Notes: a model not told the origin generated them from the letters alone. A stretch of DNA of 64,000 nucleotides from Opitutaceae bacterium (GCA_016711225.1 JADJTK010000006.1:1-64000); one strand, 5' to 3'; numbered from the stretch's first letter, positions 18,357-27,453 are shown. Numbers and translations are program-made.

Positions 18357-18830
18357 CTATTTCACCTCGACCGAGATCTTGCGGGGCTTGGCCTCCTCGC
18401 GTTTCGGCAGGGTGACGGTGAGCACGCCATTCTCGTAAGCGGCGGCCACCTTGTCGGCCTGTACAGCCTCCGGAATTGCCACCGAACGAGAGAAGGTCAC
18501 CGCCTCGCTCGCTTTGCCGTCGGCGGAGAATCCCTTGCGCGAGCCGGAGATGGTCAGGTAGTCCTCCACCATCTCGACATTGATATCCTTGCGGTCGACA
18601 CCGGGGAGCTCGGCCCGGACGTAGGTGTTGTCCTTGTCCTCGAAGAGATCCACGGCGAAACGGTTGCTGCCGGCTCCCAGCTCAGGGGCCAGCGTGAACA
18701 TGTCGGCGATGGCCGTATTGAACAACCGGTCGAATTCCCGTTCGAACGCGACCAGAGGTGCCCGCCCAGTGTAGGCGGCGAGCGGAGCCAGAGTAGCACT
18801 GCGTGGTTGATGATAGGCGACAATCTTCAT
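18357..18830 (-). CDS. Hsp20-family small heat-shock protein (second copy)
   Basis: A 157-residue protein from the ATG at 18830, preceded by AGAAAGGTACAGCC. The N-terminal arm contains EREFDRLFNTAIADMF. The alpha-crystallin domain reads FAVDLFEDKDNTYVRAELPG, INVEMVEDYLTISG and YENGVLTVTLPKREEAKPRK, and the tail ISVEV carries the I-x-V motif. It differs a lot from the copy at 17778 (only the A-x-x-x-n-GVL-x-x-x-LPK signature aligns clearly), so this is an old duplication or two acquisitions. The 180-base gap between them is low-complexity (repeated GGGTCTCGGGT) with no extra gene. Confidence 0.92.
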   Translation of the reverse strand: MKIVAYHQPRSATLAPLAAYTGRAPLVAFEREFDRLFNTAIADMFTLAPELGAGSNRFAVDLFEDKDNTYVRAELPGVDRKDINVEMVEDYLTISGSRKGFSADGKASEAVTFSRSVAIPEAVQADKVAAAYENGVLTVTLPKREEAKPRKISVEVK

Positions 18831-19252
18831 GGCTGTACCTTTCTGCGTTTTAGGTTTGTGGTTATCGCGGATGCGATGCGGCCACGGTTGCATAGGTGGT
18901 GCCGGTGGAAGCGCGCCGCGCTTGTCGTTGCTAATGCGCATTTTGCGTTCCCGCAGCGACGAGTGCGCCGCGTCAATGTGTCCGGTTGGGGCATTCCGGC
19001 GCGGGACAAAATGCGCGGCACTTCGGGAGACGGCGGACGGTAGACTGTGGGCAGTGGACTGTGATCCGTGGTCAGCTCGCTGTAGCCCCCTGATCCGCCG
19101 CCCGTCGTAGCGGAAACGCTTCGTTTCCGTCCGGCCACCTGTCACTTGATCCTTGTCACTTGACCCTTCGCTCCTCGCTCAGCCTTCAGCTTTCAATCCT
19201 TCAGCCTTTCCCGAGATTGCCTCCGCCGCCACTCTCCGCTTCCTCATCACCC
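18831..19252. other. Intergenic region with palindrome and CACTTGA-type repeat arm
   Basis: No gene is seen. The region must hold the divergent promoters for hsp20 (18830) and the aminotransferase (19253). A perfect hairpin CGGAAACGCTTCGTTTCCG lies at 19111-19129, preceded by CGTAG. At 19141-19170 is GTCACTTGATCCTTGTCACT, one arm of the repeat seen at 53459 and 60553. Confidence 0.55.
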
Positions 19253-20416
19253 ATGCCTTTCGACTTCGACCGCATCATCGACCGCCGCGGCACCGGTAGC
19301 GAGAAATGGGAACGCTACGCCGGCCGCGATGTGCTCCCAATGTGGGTGGCCGACATGGACTTCGCCTCTCCGCCCTGCGTGCTCGAGGCGATGCACCGGC
19401 GCGTCGACCACGGGGTCTTCGGCTACACCCTGCCGGTGCGCAGCACCGTCGAGGCGATTGTCGCCCATCTGGCCGAGCACTACCAGTGGGCCGTCGACCC
19501 GTCCTGGATCGTGTTCACTCCGGGGGTGAACCGCGGCATGAACCTGGTCTGCCGGGCCATCGGCGAGCGCGGCGAGGCCGTGGTCGTTCCCTCGCCGGTC
19601 TATCCGCCGTTCTTCAGCGCCGTCACCAACTCCCAACGCCGCCTGATCGAGGTCCCCCTCGCCCGCCGCGCCGGCGAACGCTGGGAGTTCGACTTTGTCG
19701 CCCTCGCCGACCGCACCCCGCCCGACGCCCGCCTGCTGCTGCTCTGCCATCCGCACAACCCCGTGAGCCGCGCCTGGAGCCACGCCGAACTCGCGCGCCT
19801 CGCCAACTTCTGCCGCGAACGCGATCTCTGGATCTGCTCCGACGAAATCCACGCCGGCCTCGTGCTCGATGGCCGCAAGCACATCCCCACAGCCACCCTC
19901 TCGCCCGAGATCGCCGCGCGTACCATCACTCTGATGGCGCCGAGCAAGACCTTCAACCTACCCGGACTGGGCCTGGCCTTCGCCATCGTGCAGGATGCCG
20001 AGGTCCGCAAGCGCCTGCTCGGGGCCCGCCGTGGGCTAGTGCCGCCCGACCTCAGCCCGCTCGCCTATGCCGCCACCGAAGCCGCCTTCCGCCACGGCGA
20101 ACCCTGGCGGCGCGAACTCGTCGCCTATCTCGAGCACAACCGCGACCACCTCACCGCCTTCCTCGCCGCCGAGACACCCGAGCTGAAGCTCGCCCCGGTC
20201 GAGGCCACGTATCTGGCCTGGATCGACACCACGGCCCTTGGCCAGCCCGAGCCGGCGAAGTTTTTCGAACAGTACGGCCTGGGTCTCAACAACGGCGCCG
20301 ACTTCGGCGCCCCCGGTTTCGTGCGCCTCAATTTCGGCTGCCCCCGCGCCACGCTCGAAGAAGGGCTGCTGCGCCTGCGCACCGCGGTGCACGCCGCCCG
20401 CGCCTCCAAGCGCTGA
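19253..20416 (+). CDS. MalY/PatB-type PLP aminotransferase or cystathionine beta-lyase
   Basis: A 387-residue fold-type I PLP enzyme. The early LPMWVADMDFASPPCVLEAM is the hallmark of the MalY/PatB subfamily. The cofactor lysine is in APSKTFNLPGLGLAF and the pyridine-binding Asp in LWICSDEIHAGLVLDG. HPHNPVSRAW and the late FVRLNFGCPR supply the substrate carboxylate Arg. The family cleaves cystathionine or cysteine to give homocysteine or H2S, pyruvate and ammonia, and some members regulate sugar systems. The next gene downstream is a sugar transporter, though 600 bases away. A lyase is likely, but the exact substrate is not certain. Confidence 0.9.
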   Translation: MPFDFDRIIDRRGTGSEKWERYAGRDVLPMWVADMDFASPPCVLEAMHRRVDHGVFGYTLPVRSTVEAIVAHLAEHYQWAVDPSWIVFTPGVNRGMNLVCRAIGERGEAVVVPSPVYPPFFSAVTNSQRRLIEVPLARRAGERWEFDFVALADRTPPDARLLLLCHPHNPVSRAWSHAELARLANFCRERDLWICSDEIHAGLVLDGRKHIPTATLSPEIAARTITLMAPSKTFNLPGLGLAFAIVQDAEVRKRLLGARRGLVPPDLSPLAYAATEAAFRHGEPWRRELVAYLEHNRDHLTAFLAAETPELKLAPVEATYLAWIDTTALGQPEPAKFFEQYGLGLNNGADFGAPGFVRLNFGCPRATLEEGLLRLRTAVHAARASKR

Positions 20417-21017
20417 ACAGACTCGCGCATCGAAAGCAATACGCTCGGTTAAGGCTCGCCCGATACACTGACGCTGGTTGGTGGGCGCGATTATCCTCAA
20501 TCGCGCCTGGTCGCGTTGGGGTCAGCGCAGTCCACCTCGGGCAGTCTACTCGACGTGGGTTGCTCGGACCGGAGCGATGGGCGCCAGGCCGTGCCTGGTG
20601 TTCCACCACGCCACACTCACGGAGCGGGTCTTCGGGAAGAGGAACCGGCTCGGCCGGAGCCTCGCCCTCCTAGTTGAAATCCCGCGCCGCGTGGCGAGCC
20701 TCCGAGCCATTTGGCCACGCGCCCCTCGGCACATCGCCCTCTCCCCGCAGGCAGCGTGCCCGCACGCGCCTCTCGCGCTCCGCCTTCCCCTCACGCCCCC
20801 TCGCGCCGCCCGCCCGGAGGCGCGTGCAAGCACGCTGCCTACACGCCCATCGATCCGCCCGCCCTCGCCCATCGCCTCCTGAAAACTCACGTGGACAGGC
20901 GCTTAATGCTTCCAGGGGCCCCGGACGGGGCGGAGGGGCAAGCCGCGCTTGTCGGCCTCCGCGCGGCCGCCAACGCTGCCCGCTTCTTCCATCCCCAACG
21001 TCCATATCCACTCCCCT
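20417..21017. other. 600-base intergenic region rich in repeats
   Basis: Positions 20475-20533 resemble 924-983. An inverted repeat lies at 20747-20842. I see no conserved reading frame. The stretch probably carries the promoter for the sugar transporter at 21018, but I cannot place a -35/-10 pair with confidence. Confidence 0.5.
20747..20842. repeat. Large inverted repeat, GTAGGCAGCGTGC family
   Basis: Arm CAGGCAGCGTGCCCGCACGC (20748-20767) and arm GCGTGCAAGCACGCTGCCTA (20822-20841) are inverted copies around a 45-base loop. A related element lies at 59335-59389. Confidence 0.65.
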
Positions 21018-22349
21018 ATGGCTTCATCCCCAGCTCCCTCCATCGCACCCACCGCCCGAGCATCCGGCGGCCCAGGCGCCAACTACCTCCCGGCCCTCTC
21101 GATCCTCACCACACTGTTCTTCATGTGGGGCTTCCTGACCTGCCTCAACGACATCATCATCCCGCACCTCAAGGCGGTCTTCGAACTGACCTACTTCCGA
21201 GCGATGCTGGTGCAGTTCTGCTTCTTCGCCGCCTACGCCATCATGTCGGTGCCCTCCGGCCTCATCGTCGAAAAGATCGGTTACAAGCGCGGCATCATCA
21301 TCGGCCTCGGCGGCGCGGCGCTGGGCTGCGTGCTGTTCTATCCCGCCGCCGGTATCCGCTCCTTCGAGCTCTTCCTCTTCGCCTTCTTCGTGCTCGCCTC
21401 GGGCATCACCCTCCTGCAGGTCGCCGCGAATCCCTACGTCGCCATCCTCGGCAAGCCCGAGACGGCCTCCAGCCGCCTCACCCTCACCCAGGCCTTCAAC
21501 TCGTTGGGTACGACCATCGCCCCGTATTTTGGCTCCGTGCTCATCCTCGCCAACGCCGTGAAGAGCCCCGATGAGCTCAAGGCGATGAGCTCGGCCGACG
21601 TCGTCGCCTACAAGGTCGCCGAGGCCAGTTCGGTGCAACTCCCCTACCTCGCGTTGGCCGGCGCGCTCATTCTCGTGGCCATCGGCATCGCGATGTGCCG
21701 CCTGCCCACGATCGCAGCCTCCGAGGCGAGTGGCGAAGGTGACAACGGCAACGTCGATCACCTCCACACCAGCGCCTGGGGCTACCGCCACCTCGTGCTC
21801 GGTGCCGTCGGCATCTTCGCCTACGTCGGCGGCGAAGTCGCCATCGGCAGCCTGATCGTGAATTTCCTCCAGGACCTGCAGATCGACGGGATGACCATCG
21901 AGAAGGCGGGCAAGCTTCTGATGTTCTATTGGGGCGGCGCGATGGTCGGCCGTTTCATCGGCTCGGTGGTCATGCGCTACGTCAAGCCCAGCCTCGCCCT
22001 CACCGTCCACGCCACCGCCGTGATCCTGCTGGTGATCCTCTCGATCTTGGCCAAGGGCCAAATCGCGATGTGGTCGATCCTCGCGGTCGGGCTCTTCAAC
22101 TCGATCATGTTCCCGACGATCTTCACCCTCGCGATCAACGGCCTGGGCAAGCACACCGGCCAAGGCTCGGGCATCCTCTGCATGGCTATCGTCGGCGGTG
22201 CGTTGGTCCCGGCACTGCAGGGCATCCTCGCCGACCACATCGGCCTGCAGCTCTCCTTCGTCATCCCGGTGCTCTGCTACGCCTACATCGTCTACTACGG
22301 CCTGTTCGGGTCCAAGCCCGCGCACCACGGCGCCGCGCTCCGGGCCTGA
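21018..22349 (+). CDS. FucP/GluP-type sugar:H+ symporter (MFS)
   Basis: A 443-residue protein with about 12 hydrophobic helices. The opening SILTTLFFMWGFLTCLNDII, then PSGLIVEKIGYKRGIIIGLG and the TLTQAFNSLGTTIAPYFGS block are diagnostic of the fucose/glucose-galactose MFS branch. The second half shows YVGGEVAIGSLIVNFL and MFPTIFTLAINGLGKHTGQG. The protein imports a neutral hexose, fucose or related sugar by proton symport. The ROK protein at 24756 could phosphorylate or sense the sugar, though unrelated genes lie between. The gene ends 64 bases before a strong terminator. Confidence 0.93.
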   Translation: MASSPAPSIAPTARASGGPGANYLPALSILTTLFFMWGFLTCLNDIIIPHLKAVFELTYFRAMLVQFCFFAAYAIMSVPSGLIVEKIGYKRGIIIGLGGAALGCVLFYPAAGIRSFELFLFAFFVLASGITLLQVAANPYVAILGKPETASSRLTLTQAFNSLGTTIAPYFGSVLILANAVKSPDELKAMSSADVVAYKVAEASSVQLPYLALAGALILVAIGIAMCRLPTIAASEASGEGDNGNVDHLHTSAWGYRHLVLGAVGIFAYVGGEVAIGSLIVNFLQDLQIDGMTIEKAGKLLMFYWGGAMVGRFIGSVVMRYVKPSLALTVHATAVILLVILSILAKGQIAMWSILAVGLFNSIMFPTIFTLAINGLGKHTGQGSGILCMAIVGGALVPALQGILADHIGLQLSFVIPVLCYAYIVYYGLFGSKPAHHGAALRA

Positions 22350-22412
22350 GCCGTTTGCGTGTAGGGGCGCCGTTTGCGACGCCTGCTCGAAGCATCCGCA
22401 GCTTCTCCTTTC

Positions 22413-22440
22413 AGGGCCGGTCTTCGAACCGGCCCTTTTT
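22413..22440 (+). terminator. Rho-independent terminator after sugar transporter
   Basis: AGGGCCGG, TCTTCGAA, CCGGCCCT then TTTTT. The stem is perfect and followed by a T-run, the clearest terminator in this part of the window. Confidence 0.9.
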
Positions 22441-22586
22441 GTTTCGATACTCCCAAGCTCAGCACACGACAGAAGCCAAGAACCTGGGGGGGCGGGTTCT
22501 TACCTTCTGTCGGTTCCGACTGCGCATTTCAGGATCTTTGGCGTCACCGCATCGTACGGAATGTCGCAAGCGCCGCGCCGCCTCCG

Positions 22587-23111
22587 CTACAGCGCTTTGT
22601 AGAAGATCGCGTTCTTCGCCGGCGCGCCGTCGGGGTCCAGCGCATAGCCCGGGATACCGCCAACATAGGTGTAGCCGAGTTTCTCATAAAACACCCGCGC
22701 ACCGCCCGCTCCTTCGCTCGTGTCGAGAAACAGGAGCCGCAGCGCGCGGCTCCGCGCCAGCGCCTCGACCTCCGCCATGAGTTGTGTACCGAGGTCGCGC
22801 CCGCGCCGCGCCGGCAGCACCATCAGCTTCTGCACCTCGGCACGGTGACGGCCGTTGCGCCGCAGCGCCGGAGCGAGCTGCACACTCGCAACAATCGCCC
22901 CGCCCTCGTCGCGCGCGACCAGCACGAAACTGGCGCCCGCCGCCACCGCACACAACACACCGTCCCAGTACTCGCCCGCCTCCACCTCGGTGATGTCCGC
23001 CAAGAATCCGATCGACGCCCCGCCGCGCACGCACGCGCCCAGCAGCTCGTTCAGCTCTCGGCGTTCGGCTGCAGTCGCAGCAGCAGCCAGCGATTCGATG
23101 TGGATGGGCAT
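22587..23111 (-). CDS. GNAT-family N-acetyltransferase
   Basis: A 174-residue protein from the ATG at 23111. Motif A for acetyl-CoA is VQKLMVLPARRGRDLGTQLM (R-R-G-x-D-x-G variant of Q/R-x-x-G-x-G/A), and the family's beta-6/7 region is LFLDTSEGAGGARVFYEKLG with the terminal tyrosine YTYVGGIPGYA. GNATs move an acetyl group from acetyl-CoA to an amine; the acceptor cannot be read from the sequence. It is convergent with the sugar transporter gene and lies across the terminator from it. Confidence 0.88.
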   Translation of the reverse strand: MPIHIESLAAAATAAERRELNELLGACVRGGASIGFLADITEVEAGEYWDGVLCAVAAGASFVLVARDEGGAIVASVQLAPALRRNGRHRAEVQKLMVLPARRGRDLGTQLMAEVEALARSRALRLLFLDTSEGAGGARVFYEKLGYTYVGGIPGYALDPDGAPAKNAIFYKAL

Positions 23112-23186
23112 GGCGCCATTCTGCCCGACACAGCTTGTCCCGTCCAATACCGGTTTGCCACCGTACCGATCACCAACCGCCACCCC

Positions 23187-23404
23187 ATGGAACTCCGCCA
23201 CCTGCGCTCGTTCCTCGCCGCCGCCGCGGGCCTCACCTTCTGCCTTGGCTCGGCGCGCCACCGCCTGCCGCCCAGCGTGCGACTGGTCGCGTTGCCCGAG
23301 ATGACCACGCCAATCCACCTCGAAGCCGTCCGGCGCAAGGACAGCGCAAATCCAGCACTGCCCAAACTCCTCGCGCTGGTGCCGACAAACCCGCGCACGA
23401 CCGC
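23187..23404 (+). pseudogene. LysR-family regulator remnant with large internal deletion
   Basis: MELRHLRSFLAAAAGLTFCL is the start of a LysR-type HTH (normally MELRHLRxFLAVAEELxF). It breaks off after about 25 residues and jumps to VRLVALPEMTTPIHLEAVRR and SANPALPKLLALVPT, the C-terminal end of a LysR effector domain. About 200 codons are missing from the middle, including the recognition helix. It lies divergently from the GNAT gene at 23111, the usual arrangement for a LysR regulator and its target. By chance the frame stays open into the next gene, whose real start is at 23553. Confidence 0.7.
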
Positions 23405-23552
23405 CGACGACACCAGATGGACTCCGCCACCGATCCGCTCACCCAGATGGCCAAGGAGGCAAATCGATACCCGCCCGGGGCTCGCGACAACCAACCGCCG
23501 TGACCTTCCGGCGGATTGCCTCGGGCCGCACTGGTTTCCATCGTGCTCCACA

Positions 23553-24659
23553 ATGCTCTCGTTTCTCCGCCGCAGAACCCCGCCGGCCCCGCCGACCTTC
23601 AACGAACGAGTCGCCGCTTTCTGGACGTGGTTCACCGAAGTCGCGCCGCGGTGCTACGCAACCATCGAGGACAAGCGCTGCGGTGAGCTTGCCGAAGAGA
23701 CGAGCGCGAAGGTCGACGAGCTGCTGCCCGGCTTCGCCTGGGTCTTCGGGCCGGGCGAGAACGACGTCGGACACTCCTTGACGCTCTCCGGTGAAGGAGT
23801 GATCCACCGCCAGCTCCTCGCGCTCCAGTGGCTCGCACTCGCCCCCAAGATCCCGGGATGGACGTTCTACGCCGCCCGGCAGCCAGGACCGATCACCGGC
23901 CACGTGATCGAGATGGCCGGCACCCGTTTTGATCCGAAGGAGATCTGGGTGACGCCCCGGATCGACACCGACGCCGAGAAGCTGGACCTCACCATCTGGC
24001 ATCCCGCCTGGGCGACGATCAGCGAGAAGCAGCGCGGAATCATCACGTTCCTCTTTCTGGACGAATCGCTCGGCGAATACGGAACCGAGCGCTGGATCGG
24101 AGAGATCAGCCACGGCAAGGAGCATCTCGCGCAGTCCTTCCCGCTCGAAGAACTCGCCAGCCACGTTGACGCGACAGCCAAAGCCAACACTTGGCGCCTC
24201 ATCGCTCCCGGCGAGTGCTACACCCTTTTCTCTTGCAAGGAACCGCGCCCCGGCGTTTTCCCGCGCAGCGATGTCCTCACCCAGTCGACCGCCAACCCGA
24301 AACTCTTCCGCGAGTACATGAAGGCGGAGGGCGAGCTGTCCGACCCGCTCCCCGGCACCGGCGCCGACTACCTCTACGTTTCCATCCCGCACGAGTATTT
24401 CCCCGCCGGCAAGGAGACCGACTTCCGCGGCGAGATCGAAGAAGCCCTCGACGACGCCCTCAAAACGGCTCACTCCGGCAGTTGCATCGGTGGCGCCTTC
24501 GGCACGATCAACGGCTACGTCGACCTGCTCGTCTTCGATGGCGCGCGCAGCCGCGATCTCGTCCAACAGACCCTCCGTCGCTTCCAACTCCCGCGCGGTT
24601 CGATGATCGAGTTCTTCGCCCGCGAGAAACGCGGCCAGCGCATCGCCCTAGGCGCCTGA
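23553..24659 (+). CDS. Conserved cytoplasmic protein of unknown function
   Basis: A 368-residue protein starting at 23553 (MLSFLRRRTPPAPP). I recognise no named domain. It is acidic and soluble-looking, without signal peptide or membrane helices. Landmarks: RVAAFWTWFTEVAPRCYATI, WVFGPGENDVGHSLTLSGEG, WVTPRIDTDAEKLDLTIWHP, YGTERWIGEISHGKEHLAQS and a glycine-rich HSGSCIGGAFGTINGYVDLL near the end. The C-terminal part (residues 240-360) resembles a two-layer alpha/beta sandwich. No operon partner is obvious; the ROK gene follows after 96 bases on the same strand. Confidence 0.75.
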   Translation: MLSFLRRRTPPAPPTFNERVAAFWTWFTEVAPRCYATIEDKRCGELAEETSAKVDELLPGFAWVFGPGENDVGHSLTLSGEGVIHRQLLALQWLALAPKIPGWTFYAARQPGPITGHVIEMAGTRFDPKEIWVTPRIDTDAEKLDLTIWHPAWATISEKQRGIITFLFLDESLGEYGTERWIGEISHGKEHLAQSFPLEELASHVDATAKANTWRLIAPGECYTLFSCKEPRPGVFPRSDVLTQSTANPKLFREYMKAEGELSDPLPGTGADYLYVSIPHEYFPAGKETDFRGEIEEALDDALKTAHSGSCIGGAFGTINGYVDLLVFDGARSRDLVQQTLRRFQLPRGSMIEFFAREKRGQRIALGA

Positions 24660-24755
24660 CTCCGCCCAAGCGCCAATCAGCGACCCCACTTCGAGAAGCC
24701 GCCCGTCCAGCGCCGCCGCATTCCACACTCCGCAATCCGCATTCCGAATTCTCCC

Positions 24756-25862
24756 ATGCCTCCCTCCTCCGACCCGCGCCTCGTCATGACCCTCGACGCC
24801 GGCGGCACCAGCTTCCGGTTCTCCGCCCGCCGCGAACGCGCGCGCGTCACCGAGATTGTGACACTACCCACGCAGGGCGACGACCTCGCACTCTGCCTCG
24901 CCGCCCTCGTCGAGGGTTTCGCCCGCGTCCGTGCGGCCTGCCCCGAGCCGCCGGTGGCCATCAGCTTCGCCTTCCCGGGGCCCGCGGACTACCCCGCCGG
25001 CATCATCGGCGACCTCACCAACCTCCCCGCCTTCCGCGGCGGCATCGCGCTCGGGCCGATGTTGGCAGCGAAGTTCGGCCTGCCCGTCTTCATCAACAAC
25101 GACGGCGACCTCTTCGCCTACGGCGAGGCCATCGCCGGCTTCCTGCCGCAGGTGAACGAGCTGCTCGCGCAGGCGGGCAGTCCGCGCCGCTTCACCAACC
25201 TGCTGGGCGTCACGCTCGGGACCGGATTCGGCGGTGGTTTTGTCCGGCGGGGCGAGCTCTTCCGGGGCGACAACTCGATGGCCGCCGAGATCTGTATGCT
25301 GCGCAACAAACTCGCCCCGACCTGGAACGTCGAGGAGGGCGCAAGCATCCGCGCCGTGCGCCGCACCTATGCCGAGCTGGCCGCGCTCCCGTTCGCGGAT
25401 TCACCGGACCCGCGCGAGATCGAGGAGATCGCCCTGGGCAAGCGGCCGGGGCACCAGGCCGCCGCCACCGAGGCCTACCGCCGCCTCGGCGAGGTCGTGG
25501 GCGATGCCCTCGCACAGGCGCTCACGCTGGTCGACGGGCTCGCCGTGATCGGGGGCGGTCTCTCCGCCGCCGGCCCGCTCTACCTGCCCGCCCTCCTGGC
25601 AGAGTTGAACGGCTCTTACACCACGCCCGATGGCCGCCTGCGCCGCCGCCTCGTCCAGCAAGCCTTCAACCTCGAGGACGCCGAGCAGCGCACCGCCTTC
25701 CTTCGTGGTGCCACGCACGAGATCGTCGTGCCCGGTACCGGCCAGACCGTCGCCTATGATCCGCTCGCCCGTATCGGAGTCGGTCTCTCGCGCCTTGGCA
25801 CCAGCGAAGCTATCGCCATCGGCGCCTACGCCTTCGCCCTACAACAACTCGACCGGTCGTAG
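24756..25862 (+). CDS. ROK-family sugar kinase-like protein
   Basis: A 368-residue ROK protein. The N-terminal phosphate-1 loop is LDAGGTSFRF (D-x-G-G/A-T-x-x). A second glycine motif is VTLGTGFGGGFVRRGE (phosphate-2), with INNDGDLFAYGE before it carrying the catalytic Asp (NND). DGLAVIGGGLSAAGPLYLPA supplies the adenosine-site glycines. The typical zinc-binding CxCGxxGC is not visible. Many ROK proteins are glucokinases, and some are transcription repressors, but this one lacks an HTH, favouring a kinase. Length is somewhat above the usual 300. The FucP-type transporter upstream suggests a hexose substrate. Confidence 0.85.
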   Translation: MPPSSDPRLVMTLDAGGTSFRFSARRERARVTEIVTLPTQGDDLALCLAALVEGFARVRAACPEPPVAISFAFPGPADYPAGIIGDLTNLPAFRGGIALGPMLAAKFGLPVFINNDGDLFAYGEAIAGFLPQVNELLAQAGSPRRFTNLLGVTLGTGFGGGFVRRGELFRGDNSMAAEICMLRNKLAPTWNVEEGASIRAVRRTYAELAALPFADSPDPREIEEIALGKRPGHQAAATEAYRRLGEVVGDALAQALTLVDGLAVIGGGLSAAGPLYLPALLAELNGSYTTPDGRLRRRLVQQAFNLEDAEQRTAFLRGATHEIVVPGTGQTVAYDPLARIGVGLSRLGTSEAIAIGAYAFALQQLDRS

Positions 25863-25985
25863 GCCAGAGCGTCAACCTGACCCTCCAGTGCTTGCCCGCG
25901 ATCGGTCATCTCATCGCGGTGGCCTACACTGAACCCGATGCCCTGTCGCTTCGTGTCCGCCCTGCGACGACCCGCCGAAACGGGC

Positions 25986-26582
25986 TCAATCCACGGGCCG
26001 AAACCGAAATACATCCACGCGGGCCGGGGGCAGATTCATCCAGACCACCGAGGTGGCGAGCCGCTCGAAACCGTCGAGCGGCCGATAGTTGCGGCAGCCG
26101 ATGGCGTAGGTGTACTGGATGAAGGTGCCATCGGGCGGCAGCAGACGCCGCACTTCACGGATGATACGCGCAACCACCGGCAAGGGCAGCGAGCGCAACG
26201 GCAGGCTGGACACAATGTGGCTCACCCGTCCACTCGCCTGGGGCAAATGCTCGGCCACCAGTGCCCCCAGCTTCGAGGCATCGCCACCGAGCACCATCAA
26301 CTCCGGAAAACGTTGGCGCAGGTGCCGCACCAGGTTGGTCGAGAGCTCAACCGGCACGACCTGCTCCGCCTGCAGCCCATGCTCCATGAGCGCTTGCGTC
26401 ACCACTCCGGTCCCGGCACCGAGCTCGACCACATAGCCGTCGGTCTGGCGGGGCAAACAACCGGCGATACGGCGCGCCAGCACCCGAGAGCTGGGAACGA
26501 CCGCCCCCATTGAGCCCGCATCCGAGAGCAATTCGCCTCCGAACGCCGCCAGGGCCGCCATCGTTTGGGTAAGGATTGCCAT
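25986..26582 (-). CDS. SAM-dependent methyltransferase, PmtA-like phospholipid N-methyltransferase
   Basis: A 198-residue class I methyltransferase. VVELGAGTGVVTQALMEHGL is motif I, VPVELSTNLVRHLRQRFP supplies the acidic ribose-binding residue, and the motif IV region is HIVSSLPLRSLPLPVVARII (SSLP, as in bacterial PmtA rather than the NPPF of rRNA enzymes). The short size and the start FGGELLSDAGSMGAVVPSSR match the phosphatidylethanolamine N-methyltransferase / rRNA dimethylase-like group. It would methylate phosphatidylethanolamine to phosphatidylcholine. It stands alone between convergent or unrelated neighbours. Confidence 0.8.
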   Translation of the reverse strand: MAILTQTMAALAAFGGELLSDAGSMGAVVPSSRVLARRIAGCLPRQTDGYVVELGAGTGVVTQALMEHGLQAEQVVPVELSTNLVRHLRQRFPELMVLGGDASKLGALVAEHLPQASGRVSHIVSSLPLRSLPLPVVARIIREVRRLLPPDGTFIQYTYAIGCRNYRPLDGFERLATSVVWMNLPPARVDVFRFRPVD

Positions 26583-26766
26583 CTCGGTGTGGATATTCAG
26601 CTAAAAGGTCCGCCTCTTGTCGACAGGATTAGCCGCCCAAGCGGAACGGCCGCGTTCCCGGGCCAGGAACAAACCAAGCCAACGGCCCGAGGACGGCAGT
26701 CCAATTCAACGCTTGGCACCGGCCGAGGGTAGCAATGGCGGCGAAGACGCTCCCACGATCATTGCG

Positions 26767-27453
26767 TCACTGCGATGTGGTCATCGTCAGGCGCATGAAC
26801 TCGGCATTGGCGGCCCGCGACACCGTCCAATCGCGCAAGTAGTCCACGGCGACAAACTGGTGCAGGGTGACGATCATCCAGAAGAGGAGATGGAAACGGA
26901 GCTTCGAAGTCTTGTGCCGGAAATGCCGTTGGGCGAGAAACGCCCCCGGCCAGCCGCCCAGCAGCGCCACCAGATGCAGCGTGGATTCGGCGATGCGCCA
27001 CTCGCCATGGCGGGCGCGCAACTTGTCCAACCAATACATCAGATAGGCGATCACCGACATGCCGCCGGCACAGCCGTAGACCAGCCGCCAGTCGCTCTGA
27101 CCCGCCAGTTTCCAGAGCGCATAGCCCGGTGCCGCCAGCAAGGGCAGGAGGACCAGCAGATGCCAGAAGCGGATGCGGCCGCCGTCGTTGTGGTGCTCGA
27201 CCCGCTGCGCGCAGAAACGCCCCTTGTCGTCCTTGCCCAGCACGAACTCGAGCACATCGCCCACTTCCGGGCGCTTGTGCTTCACCGCAAAATCGCGCTG
27301 GTGCACGAAAATCCGATGCTTTTCGAAGGAGACGAACCCGTACCCCTTGCCGGCATTCCACTCGACGATACGCGCCGTCAGCTTCACCACCGGCGCGCTC
27401 GCCGGAGCCGAGTAAACCTGACGGGGAGTAGCGGTGCGGACGTCGGTAGCCAT
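26767..27453 (-). CDS. Cold-shock-domain plus DUF1294 membrane protein
   Basis: A 228-residue protein from the ATG at 27453. Residues about 28-90 form a cold-shock domain (RIVEWNAGKGYGFVSFEKHR, FVHQRDF, VGDVLEFVLGKDDKGRFCAQ), which binds RNA or ssDNA. Four hydrophobic helices then make a DUF1294 domain (WLDKLRARHGEWRIAESTLH and LLGGWPGAFLAQRHFRHKTS). This CSD-DUF1294 fusion is a known but uncharacterised architecture. RNP1 reads KGYGFVSF, so nucleic-acid binding is probably intact. The membrane anchoring of a cold-shock domain suggests a localised RNA role, which is inference. Confidence 0.85.
   Translation of the reverse strand: MATDVRTATPRQVYSAPASAPVVKLTARIVEWNAGKGYGFVSFEKHRIFVHQRDFAVKHKRPEVGDVLEFVLGKDDKGRFCAQRVEHHNDGGRIRFWHLLVLLPLLAAPGYALWKLAGQSDWRLVYGCAGGMSVIAYLMYWLDKLRARHGEWRIAESTLHLVALLGGWPGAFLAQRHFRHKTSKLRFHLLFWMIVTLHQFVAVDYLRDWTVSRAANAEFMRLTMTTSQ

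Noticed and set aside
21024..22328. A 434-codon minus-strand frame opposite the sugar transporter.
   Set aside because: Acidic and repetitive, with no hydrophobic segments or motif, and the plus strand encodes a clear MFS protein.
22374..24659. A 761-codon open frame starting before the GNAT gene.
   Set aside because: It joins antisense sequence, the LysR remnant and the 368-residue gene only because no stop happens to intervene.
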